Assembly (NCBI GenBank): GCA_910587655.1
Contig: CAJUND010000008.1
Span: forward strand, 1 to 64,000
Reading direction: 5' to 3'
Length of the DNA: 64,000 bases
Source: an uncultured Agathobacter sp.
GTDB taxonomy: Bacteria > Bacillota > Clostridia > Lachnospirales > Lachnospiraceae
Position numbers and translations under genes: made by a program. The first letter of the stretch is position 1. Each line of letters begins with the position of its first letter. Below are positions 1 through 8,164 of this stretch, piece after piece. A model generated the notes under the pieces. That model was given only the letters and a program-made list of their open reading frames with translations. It had not been told where the DNA came from and did not search any database.

Positions 1-478
1 GCGGGAACCCCGGAAAGTTTTCCTGCCCGCTGATGCCGAAGGACACGCTTTTTCCCGGTTCTATGTCCTGGTTCCACCCGGCGTTTTTTATGACGCAGCC
101 GTCCGCTGTCTGTCCGCTGGTGACGGCATTCCAGATGTTTGTGATTTTTCCAGTGTACATCATTTCCATTATCCAGTTTTCAATTACTGTGTCCCCGGTG
201 TTCCTGATTTCAACGTCTGCGTTGTAACCGCCCTCCCAGTGTGCAGAAAGGGTGAATGTGACCCTGAAATTTTCCCCTTCAAATATGTCTTCCGTGGTTT
301 TCCCGTCCCACCCGGCCGCTGCCCGGTCCGCCTCCTGCAGGTCCTGCGGAACCGGGACTGCTGTTTCTTCCTGCTGCCCGGCTGTTTTACTGTTTACTGC
401 CGCCCCGGCAGGAACGGATGTAACAGTGACTGCAGCGGCAAGTATGGCTGCCACAAGTATCTTTAATCTTTTTCTCAT
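1..478 (-). CDS. Secreted protein with family 2 carbohydrate-binding module (3' end beyond left edge)
   Basis: The reading frame is open to the left edge, so only about 159 N-terminal residues are visible. It begins with a basic, hydrophobic signal peptide (MRKRLKILVAAILAAAVTV..) followed by a short linker. Then comes a beta-sandwich pattern of a CBM2 cellulose-binding module (roughly residues 60-155): WEGGYNADVEIRNTG, ENW, ITNIWNA, and the closing GWNQDIEPGKSVSFGISG. The protein is therefore exported and probably binds a beta-glucan or another polymer; the catalytic or anchoring part lies outside the window. Two in-frame ATGs exist (484 and 478); I chose 478 because the AAGGAG site lies 7 bases upstream of it but only 1 base from 484. 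The gene has its own promoter. Confidence 0.8.
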   Translation of the reverse strand, partial: MRKRLKILVAAILAAAVTVTSVPAGAAVNSKTAGQQEETAVPVPQDLQEADRAAAGWDGKTTEDIFEGENFRVTFTLSAHWEGGYNADVEIRNTGDTVIENWIMEMMYTGKITNIWNAVTSGQTADGCVIKNAGWNQDIEPGKSVSFGISGQENFPGFP

Positions 479-521
479 TTTCATTCTCCTTAGTCTGTTG
501 CTGGTTTGCAGATATATCAGG

Positions 522-551
522 ATATTACCATATATAAGAAAATACTGTCAA
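522..551 (-). promoter_or_regulatory. Sigma-A promoter of the CBM2 protein gene
   Basis: On the minus strand TTGACA (546-551) is followed after 18 bases by TAATAT (522-527). This places the start of transcription about 35 bases before the start codon. It is a motif match only. Confidence 0.5.
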
Positions 552-658
552 CTTATTTTATGAACGCTTGAAATATTAATGTGACCTAAAGCGCGTTTTT
601 TTGACGTGAACAGTATCCTTATATTCCAGACACCAGCCCAACCTGATTTTATCAAGCA

Positions 659-678
659 AATTTGGCCGACACCAAATT
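659..678. repeat. 7-bp inverted repeat upstream of the CBM2 gene
   Basis: AATTTGG (659-665) and CCAAATT (672-678) are perfect inverted copies with a 6-base spacer and no T-tract, so this resembles an operator more than a terminator. It sits about 110 bases upstream of the -35 box of the CBM2 gene, in the otherwise empty stretch 485-700. Confidence 0.3.
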
Positions 679-701
679 CCTGATTCCTATCATAAAATCA
701 A

Positions 702-738
702 ACAAAAAAAACAGCAGGTCCGTCACCTGCCGTCTGTT
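702..738 (-). terminator. Rho-independent terminator of corA
   Basis: GCAGGT (714-719) pairs with ACCTGC (725-730), extended by an ACAG/CTGT outer pair. On the minus strand the stem is followed by a T-rich run (complement of 702-710). It lies about 55 bases after the corA stop codon. Confidence 0.7.
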
Positions 739-793
739 TGTTCTTTAAAAATATCCATTTGTTGTTTTGCTATGCGACATTTTTACCTCTTAA

Positions 794-1735
794 TTACAAA
801 ATCCTCTTCTTCCTCAGCCACAACAGTATAACCACACAAATCACCACCATAATACCGCAGACAATCGCAAAACCATGCGCTGTATTTGCAAGCGGCACCC
901 ATTCGGAACTGACATTCATTCCGTAAATTCCCGATATAACTGTCGGAATCGCCATAATCAGGGTGATGACCGTCAGGGATTTCATAATATTATTCATGCG
1001 GTTGTCAATAACGGAAGAAAGGAGCTCCCTTGTTCCGTTTATAATGTCACGGTAAATGACCGTCATTTCAATCGCCTGCTTGTTTTCCACAATCACGTCG
1101 CCAAGCAGTTCCTTGTCCTCCGGGTACTGTTCCAGCCGTTTGTACCTTGTCAGGCGGTCCAGGACCACGCCGTTGGCACGGAGGGACGTCGCAAAATAGA
1201 CAAGGGTGGATTCCAGCTCGTGAAGCGCAATTAAATCCACCTCTTCCGTATCGTCCCCGACACGTTCCTCGATTTCCGTCCGCATCTTGTCGATAATCCG
1301 CAGGTCGCTCTGGTATAAAACCGCAATGCGGTAAAGAATCTGGTATACAAAACGCAGCTTCTTTTTGGTACTGAATTCACGGACACGGTTATTTAAGAAC
1401 GCCTGCAGCACCGGAGTGTCCTCTGTGCAGACTGTCACGATTTCATCTGCTGTCAGAATGATGCCAAGCGGAATTGTGGTATAGGATTCCTTTTCATGGC
1501 GTATTTCAATGGAGGGAATATCCACAAGAATCAGCGTATAGCCGTCCTCCAGCTCAATACGCGAGCTTTCCTCCTCATCCAGCGCCGCCAGCACATCCTC
1601 GATATCCACATCAAGCATTTCCGCAATTTGTTTTCCCTCTGCAACACTTGGATTAATCATCTGTATCCAGACGCCGTTTTGCACATCGGTTTCCTCATGC
1701 AGCTTTTTGTCGTCTGTCCTGAAATATTTAATCAT
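794..1735 (-). CDS. corA: CorA family divalent metal ion transporter
   Basis: The product (313 residues) is a CorA-type magnesium/cobalt channel of the cytoplasmic membrane. A long acidic cytoplasmic domain (about 1-250) precedes two C-terminal membrane helices. The diagnostic pore motif GMN follows the first helix at residues 272-274 (..ISGIYGMNVSS..), and the protein ends with a basic tail (LRKKRIL). Length is normal for the family. The start is supported by AAAGGAGG 7 bases upstream of the ATG. It lies 120 bases downstream of a DHHW lipoprotein gene on the same strand; I see no convincing promoter in that gap, so read-through from the acylation operon is possible. It ends at a clear terminator. 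Confidence 0.93.
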   Translation of the reverse strand: MIKYFRTDDKKLHEETDVQNGVWIQMINPSVAEGKQIAEMLDVDIEDVLAALDEEESSRIELEDGYTLILVDIPSIEIRHEKESYTTIPLGIILTADEIVTVCTEDTPVLQAFLNNRVREFSTKKKLRFVYQILYRIAVLYQSDLRIIDKMRTEIEERVGDDTEEVDLIALHELESTLVYFATSLRANGVVLDRLTRYKRLEQYPEDKELLGDVIVENKQAIEMTVIYRDIINGTRELLSSVIDNRMNNIMKSLTVITLIMAIPTVISGIYGMNVSSEWVPLANTAHGFAIVCGIMVVICVVILLWLRKKRIL

Positions 1736-1855
1736 GGAATCCCCTCCTTTCTGCCTTTTTACAATAAGTTTTTAAGCGATATCTCCAATATGCTCTTTGA
1801 TTTGTCTAATCTTATTTTCGGTCATCAGCCGAACCTCTTTTACCCTTTTCTTTTA

Positions 1856-2947
1856 TTATATCACCCTGTGCATCTTCCCCACCAGGCTTTTATTCCTTAT
1901 CATGGAAAGGTTATTCATAAAAATCACATCCGAAACGCCCTTTTCCTCAGCAAGCTCACTGATGCTTCCGGTCCAGTAACGGTAGTCAATCACATAGATT
2001 TTCTGGTAATGGTCCACCAGAAACGGAACAAATGCGTTGCCAAAGGATTCCTTTACGACAATGCAGGAACTGTTATCGTCCAGTTCCTTATTCTCTACTA
2101 CGGTATAAGGATTGTCGCTCGCAATAAATGCGCTGTATTTTAATGAAGCGCTGTAGTTACTCACATCATAAATGACCGGCCAGTCATACTTCTGCCCGTC
2201 AGAAGCCGTCACATGTAAAATGCTTTCCGCATGCGGGTAGTACGCCGTAACAACGTCCGGGTTTTTCTTTAATCTTTTGTCTCCCGTATCATTAAAAAAG
2301 GAACCGAGAAATCCTTCAAAATCCTTTTTTTCATAGGAATCCAGCTGTTCAGGCTCGATTCCCTTTGCCGCACAGAACTGCTCATAAGCATAATATGCGC
2401 CCAGCGTGGTCCAGTGGTGATCGGTACGGAAATACACATATTCATTGCGGTGCGACATTAATGCGTCATAAATGTCCACTGTCTTTACGTTTTCCTTAAG
2501 CTTCGACTGGATTGCAAGCATTGCCTCCCGCTGGTTTGTTGAAGCAACTTCCCCCCTGCGGTTATCCGGAAATGTAATTTCTGAACTTAAGGGAATTACC
2601 ATATTATAAACATCGGCTTTCCCTTTCAGGTTGTCCGCCACTTTATTTACGCTTTTGGCATAATTTTTTGCCACATTGTCCAGATAGGTATACAGCTCAA
2701 AGCCGCAGTCCCCAATCGTAATAACCGACTGGTAATCCTTCATTTTTTTATCAGAAGTAATCTCCGGATACATGGTTACAGGCACAGCATTCTCCTGCGT
2801 ATTTTCTTCTGTTCCCTCTGTCACCGCTGCAGTTTCTGTTGTATTATTTTTCTCTTCTTTTGTTCCCTTCTGTTTATTACAGCCTGCCATCACAGAAACA
2901 GACAAAGCCATAACAAAAACTGCTGCACATAATTTTTTACAACGCAT
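1856..2947 (-). CDS. DHHW family lipoprotein
   Basis: This is a 363-residue exported lipoprotein. The N-terminus is a type II signal peptide with lipobox VMAGC, then a low-complexity K/E/T linker. It carries the family's signature DHHW within YFRTDHHWTTLGAYYAYEQFC, and a C-terminal block (KESFGNAFVPFLVDHYQKIYVIDYRYW) shared with its neighbour. DHHW proteins resemble SGNH/AlgX-type acyltransferase partners and are regularly encoded beside MBOAT acyltransferases. I infer that it works outside the membrane in O-acylation of a surface polymer, with DHHW as a candidate catalytic element. It is the distal gene of the cluster DUF4358-MBOAT-DHHW-DHHW. GGAGG lies 7 bases upstream of the ATG. Confidence 0.8.
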   Translation of the reverse strand: MRCKKLCAAVFVMALSVSVMAGCNKQKGTKEEKNNTTETAAVTEGTEENTQENAVPVTMYPEITSDKKMKDYQSVITIGDCGFELYTYLDNVAKNYAKSVNKVADNLKGKADVYNMVIPLSSEITFPDNRRGEVASTNQREAMLAIQSKLKENVKTVDIYDALMSHRNEYVYFRTDHHWTTLGAYYAYEQFCAAKGIEPEQLDSYEKKDFEGFLGSFFNDTGDKRLKKNPDVVTAYYPHAESILHVTASDGQKYDWPVIYDVSNYSASLKYSAFIASDNPYTVVENKELDDNSSCIVVKESFGNAFVPFLVDHYQKIYVIDYRYWTGSISELAEEKGVSDVIFMNNLSMIRNKSLVGKMHRVI

Positions 2948-2962
2948 TGATTTTCCTCCGGA

Positions 2963-4132
2963 TTAAAATTTTTTAGTCAGTTTATGCAGGTTCCTGTCCG
3001 AAATAAAATTGGAAATGTTATAGAGTACAAGCACATCCGAAATCTGCTTTTCGCTCAGATACGCCTTCATATCCCCGTTATAATACCGCAGATCCACCAT
3101 GTATATATTGTCATAATCCATTGTAATAAGCGGTACAAACGTATTTGCAAAGGAGTCCTTTACCACAAGCAGGTTTTTCTTCGTTTCTGATTTGCGGTCC
3201 GGTCCGCTTGAAATATGGACTTCCCCGTAATTGCCGCCAAAGAAATATGCATACTTGTCCTTTTCCTTTAGTTTGGAATTATCAAAACAGCCTTCCATGG
3301 TGGTTTTATTGTCAATTATCACCTTACAGTGCGCACCATACGGCGCATGCCCGTTCGGACTGTATGTCCAGATACTGTCAGCGGCAGAATCCGCATCCAG
3401 TATTTTGGAATAAAGACTTCCCTTAAAATCACTGCATAACACATTTTTTTCCAGAATATCCTTATCCTCATATAAATTCCCTGTGGCTTCACACCATTTT
3501 TTGTAGGCAAGATATGCCCCGTCCATTGTCCAGTGATGGTCTGTCTTATAATAAATATATTCCTTATTGTGTGCAAGCAGTTCCCTGCGCACATCAATAA
3601 ACTGGTAATCTTCCAGCGCCTTCTCCACCCGGCCTATGTAGGCGGACTGGTTAAAAAGCCTTGCATTTCTTGGAAGCTTTCCTGACATCACAAAACCGGA
3701 AGTCGGTACCAGAAGAAACGAAAGACGGTCTTTTTCTATGGTTTCCGACGCTGAATCAAAAAACTCCGTTACCGCCTTAATGTTTCTTGCAACCAGTTTT
3801 TCATCCACATCCTCCGGCGTAATCTTTTCAAAATCATAGCCGTCAGCACCCACATAGGCGCCGCCGATATCCGTATCGCCGCAGGCTTTCTGGATACCGG
3901 TTTTAACTGTGATCCATTCATCCCTGAAACAAATCTGGTCCCTTAAATATTCCTCCAGCCCGTCCTGAAAATCAGTTGATAAAATATTATCAACAGAAAG
4001 CTTCGGCGGCTCTGACAGATAACGGTTTTCATTCGGGGAAAATTTACGGTCAGGCATCAGAAAACTGATTCCCGATACCGCCGCAATAAATACAATAAAT
4101 AAAACCGTAATCATATATTTTGTCTTTTTCAA
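2963..4132 (-). CDS. DHHW family membrane-anchored protein
   Basis: This is a 389-residue paralogue of the downstream lipoprotein. A single N-terminal membrane helix (about residues 5-25, not a lipobox) anchors an extracytoplasmic domain. The signature is in YYKTDHHWTMDGAYLAYKKWC, and the C-terminal block VKDSFANTFVPLITMDYDNIYMVDLRYY matches the second protein. It lies 12 bases after the MBOAT gene and 15 bases before the next DHHW gene, so the three are co-transcribed. As in alginate or peptidoglycan O-acetylation systems, the MBOAT protein probably moves the acyl group across the membrane and the DHHW proteins complete or assist transfer; that mechanism is inferred from the family association. 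Confidence 0.82.
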   Translation of the reverse strand: MKKTKYMITVLFIVFIAAVSGISFLMPDRKFSPNENRYLSEPPKLSVDNILSTDFQDGLEEYLRDQICFRDEWITVKTGIQKACGDTDIGGAYVGADGYDFEKITPEDVDEKLVARNIKAVTEFFDSASETIEKDRLSFLLVPTSGFVMSGKLPRNARLFNQSAYIGRVEKALEDYQFIDVRRELLAHNKEYIYYKTDHHWTMDGAYLAYKKWCEATGNLYEDKDILEKNVLCSDFKGSLYSKILDADSAADSIWTYSPNGHAPYGAHCKVIIDNKTTMEGCFDNSKLKEKDKYAYFFGGNYGEVHISSGPDRKSETKKNLLVVKDSFANTFVPLITMDYDNIYMVDLRYYNGDMKAYLSEKQISDVLVLYNISNFISDRNLHKLTKKF

Positions 4133-4144
4133 ACCACACGCCTC

Positions 4145-5557
4145 CTAAAACCGGAAATAAAGAAACGGATTATAACTGTCCCCCACTAAAAAAGCAAAAG
4201 AAACCGTCAGAAGAAGTACCAGTGTAACCGGTTTTCCGACTGCCCATACTTTTTCCAGCCTGTCCATCTTCCATGCAATTTTGCCAAGCCACACCCTGTG
4301 GTCAATGGAACAGATGACCAGCGCTGCAAGAAGTACGGCATTGGTGCTTAACAAATAGAAAAAATCACCATCCACTACGGAAACCGCACCGACTCCCACC
4401 ATGGATTTTAAGTATTTTCCAAGCATCCCGATATCGGTCTGCGCAAAAATCACCCATCCGACTGCAACTAACACCATGCTGTATACATGCCCAATCCATT
4501 TTGGGATTTTCTCCAGCCATTTCATCAGAAAAAGCTTTTCCAGCATCAGCAGGATTCCGTAATACAGTCCCCAGAGAACAAAATTCCAGTTTGCCCCGTG
4601 CCACAGCCCGGTAAGCATCCACACGACCATAATATTAAAAATCTGGCGTTTCATTCCTTTGCGGTTTCCGCCAAGCGGAATATAGACGTATTCCTTAAAC
4701 CACGAGCTTAAGGAAATATGCCAGCGTCTCCAGAATTCCGTAATGGTTGCTGACATATACGGAAAATTAAAGTTTTCCAGAAAATAAAAACCAAACATAC
4801 GTCCCAGCCCAATCGCCATATCCGAATACCCGGAAAAGTCAAAATAAATCTGGAAGCTGTAGGCAACGGCGCCAAGCCATGCGGTTGCCACGGATATTCC
4901 ATTCATTGCCGAAATGGAATCCCAGAGGCTTCCGATCTGGTTTGCCAGAAGCACTTTTTTTGCAAGCCCCACCGTAAAACGGAATGCTCCCTGGGCAAAA
5001 TCCTCCATTGTGTTTTTCCGCTTTGACAGCTCCTTTGCCACCGTCTTGTACTGTACAATCGGTCCTGCAATCAGCTGCGGAAACAGCGTCACATATGTCG
5101 CAAAATCCAGTATATTACGCTGCGCTGCCACTTCCCCGCGGTAAACGTCAATCGTATAGGACATGGTCTGGAATGTATAAAAGGAAATTCCAATAGGAAG
5201 CGCAATATTTAACAGGGAAATCCCGGCTCCAGTGATGCTGTTGATATTTCCTATGACAAAATCCGCATACTTAAAAAAACCGAGGATTGCAAGGTTTCCG
5301 AACAAATCAAATACAAGTACCGCCTTTGCTATCCCCAGATTCTCTTTCTTTTTAAACCGCTCAATCAGCCGCCCGTTCGTATAATCAAATACCGTTGAAA
5401 ACAGCATGATAAGCACATATACCGGTTCCCCCCATGCATAGAATATGAGGCTTGCCGCCATCAGTATGAAATTTCTGATTTTTGACGGGCAGATATAATA
5501 AACCAGCAGAACGAGCGGTAAAAATACCATTAAAAATACAAAACTGCTAAATACCAT
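4145..5557 (-). CDS. MBOAT family O-acyltransferase (AlgI/DltB-like)
   Basis: This polytopic membrane protein of 470 residues has the MBOAT family core. The most conserved block is ITEFWRRWHISLSSWFKEYVYIPLGG (about residues 272-297), followed by LTGLWHGANW with the invariant active-site histidine near residue 320. Around ten hydrophobic segments are visible. Such proteins pass acyl groups, usually acetyl, to extracytoplasmic partners that modify polysaccharide. Its partners are the two DHHW proteins encoded immediately downstream and the DUF4358 lipoprotein encoded just upstream. The target polymer is not indicated. Its stop codon is 12 bases from the next start. Confidence 0.9.
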   Translation of the reverse strand: MVFSSFVFLMVFLPLVLLVYYICPSKIRNFILMAASLIFYAWGEPVYVLIMLFSTVFDYTNGRLIERFKKKENLGIAKAVLVFDLFGNLAILGFFKYADFVIGNINSITGAGISLLNIALPIGISFYTFQTMSYTIDVYRGEVAAQRNILDFATYVTLFPQLIAGPIVQYKTVAKELSKRKNTMEDFAQGAFRFTVGLAKKVLLANQIGSLWDSISAMNGISVATAWLGAVAYSFQIYFDFSGYSDMAIGLGRMFGFYFLENFNFPYMSATITEFWRRWHISLSSWFKEYVYIPLGGNRKGMKRQIFNIMVVWMLTGLWHGANWNFVLWGLYYGILLMLEKLFLMKWLEKIPKWIGHVYSMVLVAVGWVIFAQTDIGMLGKYLKSMVGVGAVSVVDGDFFYLLSTNAVLLAALVICSIDHRVWLGKIAWKMDRLEKVWAVGKPVTLVLLLTVSFAFLVGDSYNPFLYFRF

Positions 5558-5558
5558 G

Positions 5559-6008
5559 TTATTTAAACGCTTTCTCTATGATTTCATTCGCCTTGTCAGC
5601 ATCCCCGGACACACAGAGAATGACATAGTTCCCCTCCTGTTTTAAAACAGCATCCTCCACGCGCTTTGCCTCTTCCGCTTTGTATGCCTTAAACGATGCA
5701 GTCTGGTCATCGAGATGCTCCTGCACTTTTTTTAAGGTTTCGCCTGCCGCCGCTGCATCTTTGGAAGTAAACACAGCAACTTCCTCTGCTGTTGAGCCGC
5801 TTCCCATGTACATAACGGAATCTGTATTTTCCGGAACTTCAATATACATGGATATGGTATCCGCATCCACGGATTCCAGCTTATCCTCATACGTAATCTC
5901 ATTTACCAGCGACTCTGCCAGGGCAGCCGCATCAATCTCCTTTGCTGAACTCCCGCACCCTGCCATAATAACTGCAAAAGCAGCTGCAATTCCCCAAATT
6001 TTTTTCAT
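5559..6008 (-). CDS. DUF4358 domain lipoprotein
   Basis: This small exported lipoprotein (149 residues) has lipobox IMAGC at residues 14-18. The rest fits the DUF4358 family: a helical start (AALAESLVNEITYEDKLESVD), a central GSGSTAEEVAVF strand, a helix-rich stretch, and the closing EGNYVILCVSGDADKANEIIEKAF. The function of the family is unknown, but it is repeatedly found with MBOAT and DHHW genes. It is the first gene of this operon, directly behind a strong promoter and one base upstream of the MBOAT gene, so translational coupling is likely. Confidence 0.8.
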   Translation of the reverse strand: MKKIWGIAAAFAVIMAGCGSSAKEIDAAALAESLVNEITYEDKLESVDADTISMYIEVPENTDSVMYMGSGSTAEEVAVFTSKDAAAAGETLKKVQEHLDDQTASFKAYKAEEAKRVEDAVLKQEGNYVILCVSGDADKANEIIEKAFK

Positions 6009-6044
6009 ATAGCACCTTTCCTTCCTCTATAATGTCCACACACA

Positions 6045-6073
6045 ACTATACTCTCGTACACCATTTCTGTAAA
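6045..6073 (-). promoter_or_regulatory. Sigma-A promoter of the DUF4358-MBOAT-DHHW operon
   Basis: TTTACA (6068-6073) and TATAGT (6045-6050) are separated by 17 bases on the minus strand, about 37 bases before the DUF4358 start codon. This is a near-consensus match. Confidence 0.7.
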
Positions 6074-6103
6074 GGCGGTTTTTCATATTTAAAAAAATCT
6101 TAA

Positions 6104-7198
6104 CTAATCTTCACTCCCGGAATACTTTTCACTCTGTGCACGGATTAACTCACTGTCGTCAAAATAGTTGATTCTCATTGCTGTTTTTACTTCGGAAAGC
6201 GTCTTCGCTGCCGTTTCCCTTGCGGTATCGCTTCCTTTTTTCAGGATATCATAAACCGCCGGAATATCCTTTTCAAATTCCGCCCTTCTGGCACGGATTG
6301 GTGCAAGTTCCTCCTGCATAACGGCATTCAGGAATTTTTTGATTTTTACATCTCCCAGTCCGCCCTTTTTATAGTGTTCCTTAAGTTCTTCCAAATTATG
6401 ATAATCCGGAAGATATTCTTCAAAATGTGCAGGTCTGCTGAATGCATCCAGATATGTGAAAACACAGTTTCCCTCGATATGCCCCGGATCTGACACCTGG
6501 ATATGCAGCGGGTCTGTGTACATGCTCATAATTTTTTTCTTAACATCCGCTTCGGTATCGGAAAGATAGATGCAGTTTCCAAGGGATTTGCTCATCTTCT
6601 GCTTCCCGTCCGTCCCCGGAAGACGCATGCAGACTTCATTTTCCGGAAGCAGCGCCTCCGGCTCCACCAGCACTTCGTCATAGATTGAATTAAATTTACG
6701 CACGATTTCCCTGGTCTGTTCAATCATTGGAAGCTGGTCTTCCCCAACCGGAACGGTCGTCGCCTTAAAAGCGGTAATATCCGCCGCCTGGCTGATGGGA
6801 TAAGTGAAAAATCCCACCGGAATACTCGCTTCAAAATTGCGCATCTGGATTTCTGATTTTACGGTCGGATTTCTCTGCAGCCGCGACACCGTTACCAGGT
6901 TTGCGTAAAAAAAGGTAAGCTCGGTAAGCTCGGAAATCTGTGACTGGACAAACAGTTTGGCCTTTTCGGGATCCAGACCGCAGGACAGATAATCCAGCGC
7001 AACCTCAATGATGTTCTGCCTTACTTTTTCCGGGTTCTCAAAATTATCCGTCAGCGCCTGAGCATCTGCTATCATAATAAAAACCCTGTCATATTCCCCG
7101 GAATTCTGCAGTTCCACCCTTCTCCTCAGGGAACCCACATAATGTCCCACATGCAGCCTGCCTGTCGGGCGGTCCCCCGTTAATATAATTTTTGACAT
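6104..7198 (-). CDS. trpS: Tryptophan-tRNA ligase
   Basis: This class I aminoacyl-tRNA synthetase charges tRNA-Trp. It has the HIGH-type motif HVGH at residues 16-19 (TGDRPTGRLHVGHYVGS) and KMSKS at 201-205. The 364-residue length is near the usual size, and a C-terminal helical region follows. I start it at 7198, not at the in-frame ATG at 7204, because AGGAGG touches the upstream ATG directly but is 6 bases from this one. It has its own promoter with a short leader, and no T-box structure fits in the 75 bases to the next gene, unlike many Firmicute trpS genes. Confidence 0.94.
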   Translation of the reverse strand: MSKIILTGDRPTGRLHVGHYVGSLRRRVELQNSGEYDRVFIMIADAQALTDNFENPEKVRQNIIEVALDYLSCGLDPEKAKLFVQSQISELTELTFFYANLVTVSRLQRNPTVKSEIQMRNFEASIPVGFFTYPISQAADITAFKATTVPVGEDQLPMIEQTREIVRKFNSIYDEVLVEPEALLPENEVCMRLPGTDGKQKMSKSLGNCIYLSDTEADVKKKIMSMYTDPLHIQVSDPGHIEGNCVFTYLDAFSRPAHFEEYLPDYHNLEELKEHYKKGGLGDVKIKKFLNAVMQEELAPIRARRAEFEKDIPAVYDILKKGSDTARETAAKTLSEVKTAMRINYFDDSELIRAQSEKYSGSED

Positions 7199-7234
7199 TT
7201 CCATCCTCCTGCTTTACCATTTACTGTCAGTTCA

Positions 7235-7263
7235 ACTTTAGCAAATGAATTCTTCTGTGTCAA
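7235..7263 (-). promoter_or_regulatory. Sigma-A promoter of trpS
   Basis: TTGACA (7258-7263) and TAAAGT (7235-7240) are separated by 17 bases on the minus strand. Transcription would start about 30 bases before the start codon. Confidence 0.65.
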
Positions 7264-7279
7264 TACATTATGATATCCC

Positions 7280-7690
7280 TTATCTTCTGCGGCTGCCATC
7301 ACGCCTTCTTCCATTATTTTCCCGGCGGTCCCAGCCCTCGCGTGAGCCGTGGTTTTCCTGTCTGGAATGCCCCTCCTTATTGCTGTCAGCCCTGAAATGC
7401 CCTTCATGCCTGGCATGGTTTTCCTGTCTGGAATTTCTGCCGCTGTGGCGGCGTTCATTCCCCTCCTGCCTGTGCGGTTCCTCGGATACCTGCCGTTCTT
7501 TCTTCCGGCCGATATATACATTCCATTTCATGTATGCTTCCTGGGCATTTTTCGATCTGTATATCACTTCCCGCTGCTCTCCCGCAACCTCACTGATGGT
7601 GTACCAGCCCCTGTCGTATTCAAACTCAGCCGTTTTTCCCTCAACCTCCTTGTTTCCCAGTATAAATTTATGTATTGCCTGCTGTGCCAT
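7280..7690 (-). CDS. Hypothetical protein with Arg/Gly/His-rich tail
   Basis: I do not recognise this 136-residue protein. The first ~60 residues form a compact domain (MAQQAIHKFILGNKEVEGKTAEFEYDRGWYTISEVAGEQREVIYRSKNAQEAYMKWNVYIG). The rest is a disordered, strongly basic tail with the loosely repeated unit RQENHGxxEG and ending RRENNGRRRDGSRRR, suggestive of nucleic-acid binding. The start at 7690 is chosen because AGGAGG lies 6 bases before this ATG; earlier in-frame ATGs overlap the ribosome site. It overlaps the 3' end of the CarD-like gene by 23 bases, so the two are translationally coupled and may act together. Confidence 0.65.
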   Translation of the reverse strand: MAQQAIHKFILGNKEVEGKTAEFEYDRGWYTISEVAGEQREVIYRSKNAQEAYMKWNVYIGRKKERQVSEEPHRQEGNERRHSGRNSRQENHARHEGHFRADSNKEGHSRQENHGSREGWDRRENNGRRRDGSRRR

Positions 7691-7976
7691 TCCCATCCTC
7701 CTGTAATACATATTCCGCTGCCTTTTTCAGATTTTCATCTTTTTGTGTTTCCTCATTCTTAAGAAGCTCCCGCGCCTCTTCCCTGGTAAATAATTCCCGC
7801 AGCTTTACCTGATGGTTGTCCACCGGGATATAGGACACCTTTGATTTGTCAAACACACTGCTGAGCACGTAATACGGCACGCCTGCCTCTCCCCTGCTGG
7901 CAGAAAGCGAAACAATGTTGTCCACCCTGCATACTCCCTGTGTTTCACTGTAAATAATCTGCTTTTTCTCAAACAT
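7668..7976 (-). CDS. CarD-like transcriptional regulator
   Basis: This is a small protein (102 residues from the chosen start) with the fold of the CarD/CdnL/TRCF RNA-polymerase-interacting domain: MFEKKQIIYSETQGVCRVDNIVSLSA, then PYYVLSSVFDKSKVSYIPVD, a typical run of beta-strands, followed by a short helical C-terminus. CarD-family proteins bind the polymerase beta subunit and stabilise open complexes at promoters. An in-frame ATG at 8015 lies only about 10 bases after the predicted transcription start and has no ribosome site; I prefer 7976, which follows a GAGGT motif. It overlaps the next gene. Confidence 0.7.
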   Translation of the reverse strand: MFEKKQIIYSETQGVCRVDNIVSLSASRGEAGVPYYVLSSVFDKSKVSYIPVDNHQVKLRELFTREEARELLKNEETQKDENLKKAAEYVLQEDGNGTAGNT

Positions 7977-8029
7977 ATGCTTCTTTACCTCTAACATGAT
8001 ACATATAACGTCCATGAGACATTACGAAT

Positions 8030-8058
8030 ATCATACCACATATGATCCTTTTTTTCAA
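8030..8058 (-). promoter_or_regulatory. Sigma-A promoter of the CarD-like gene
   Basis: TTGAAA (8053-8058) and TATGAT (8030-8035) are separated by 17 bases on the minus strand. This position also argues for the downstream start codon of the CarD-like gene. Confidence 0.65.
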
Positions 8059-8164
8059 AAGCCATTTTCTGACCCTGTAATTTTTTCTTTTTCTGGATAT
8101 ACACATATAGTCAGATGGGATGATACTATTGGATAACAGACATAAGGAAAAAGGAGAACACAAC

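Noticed and set aside
7199..7279. T-box leader of trpS
   Set aside because: The gap to the next gene is only about 75 bases and contains a full promoter, leaving a leader of about 30 bases. A T-box needs over 150 bases.
7180..7521. Minus-strand ORF of 113 codons beneath the Arg-rich protein gene
   Set aside because: It overlaps the better-supported frame at 7280-7690, includes the trpS promoter, and its repetitive composition mirrors the other frame.
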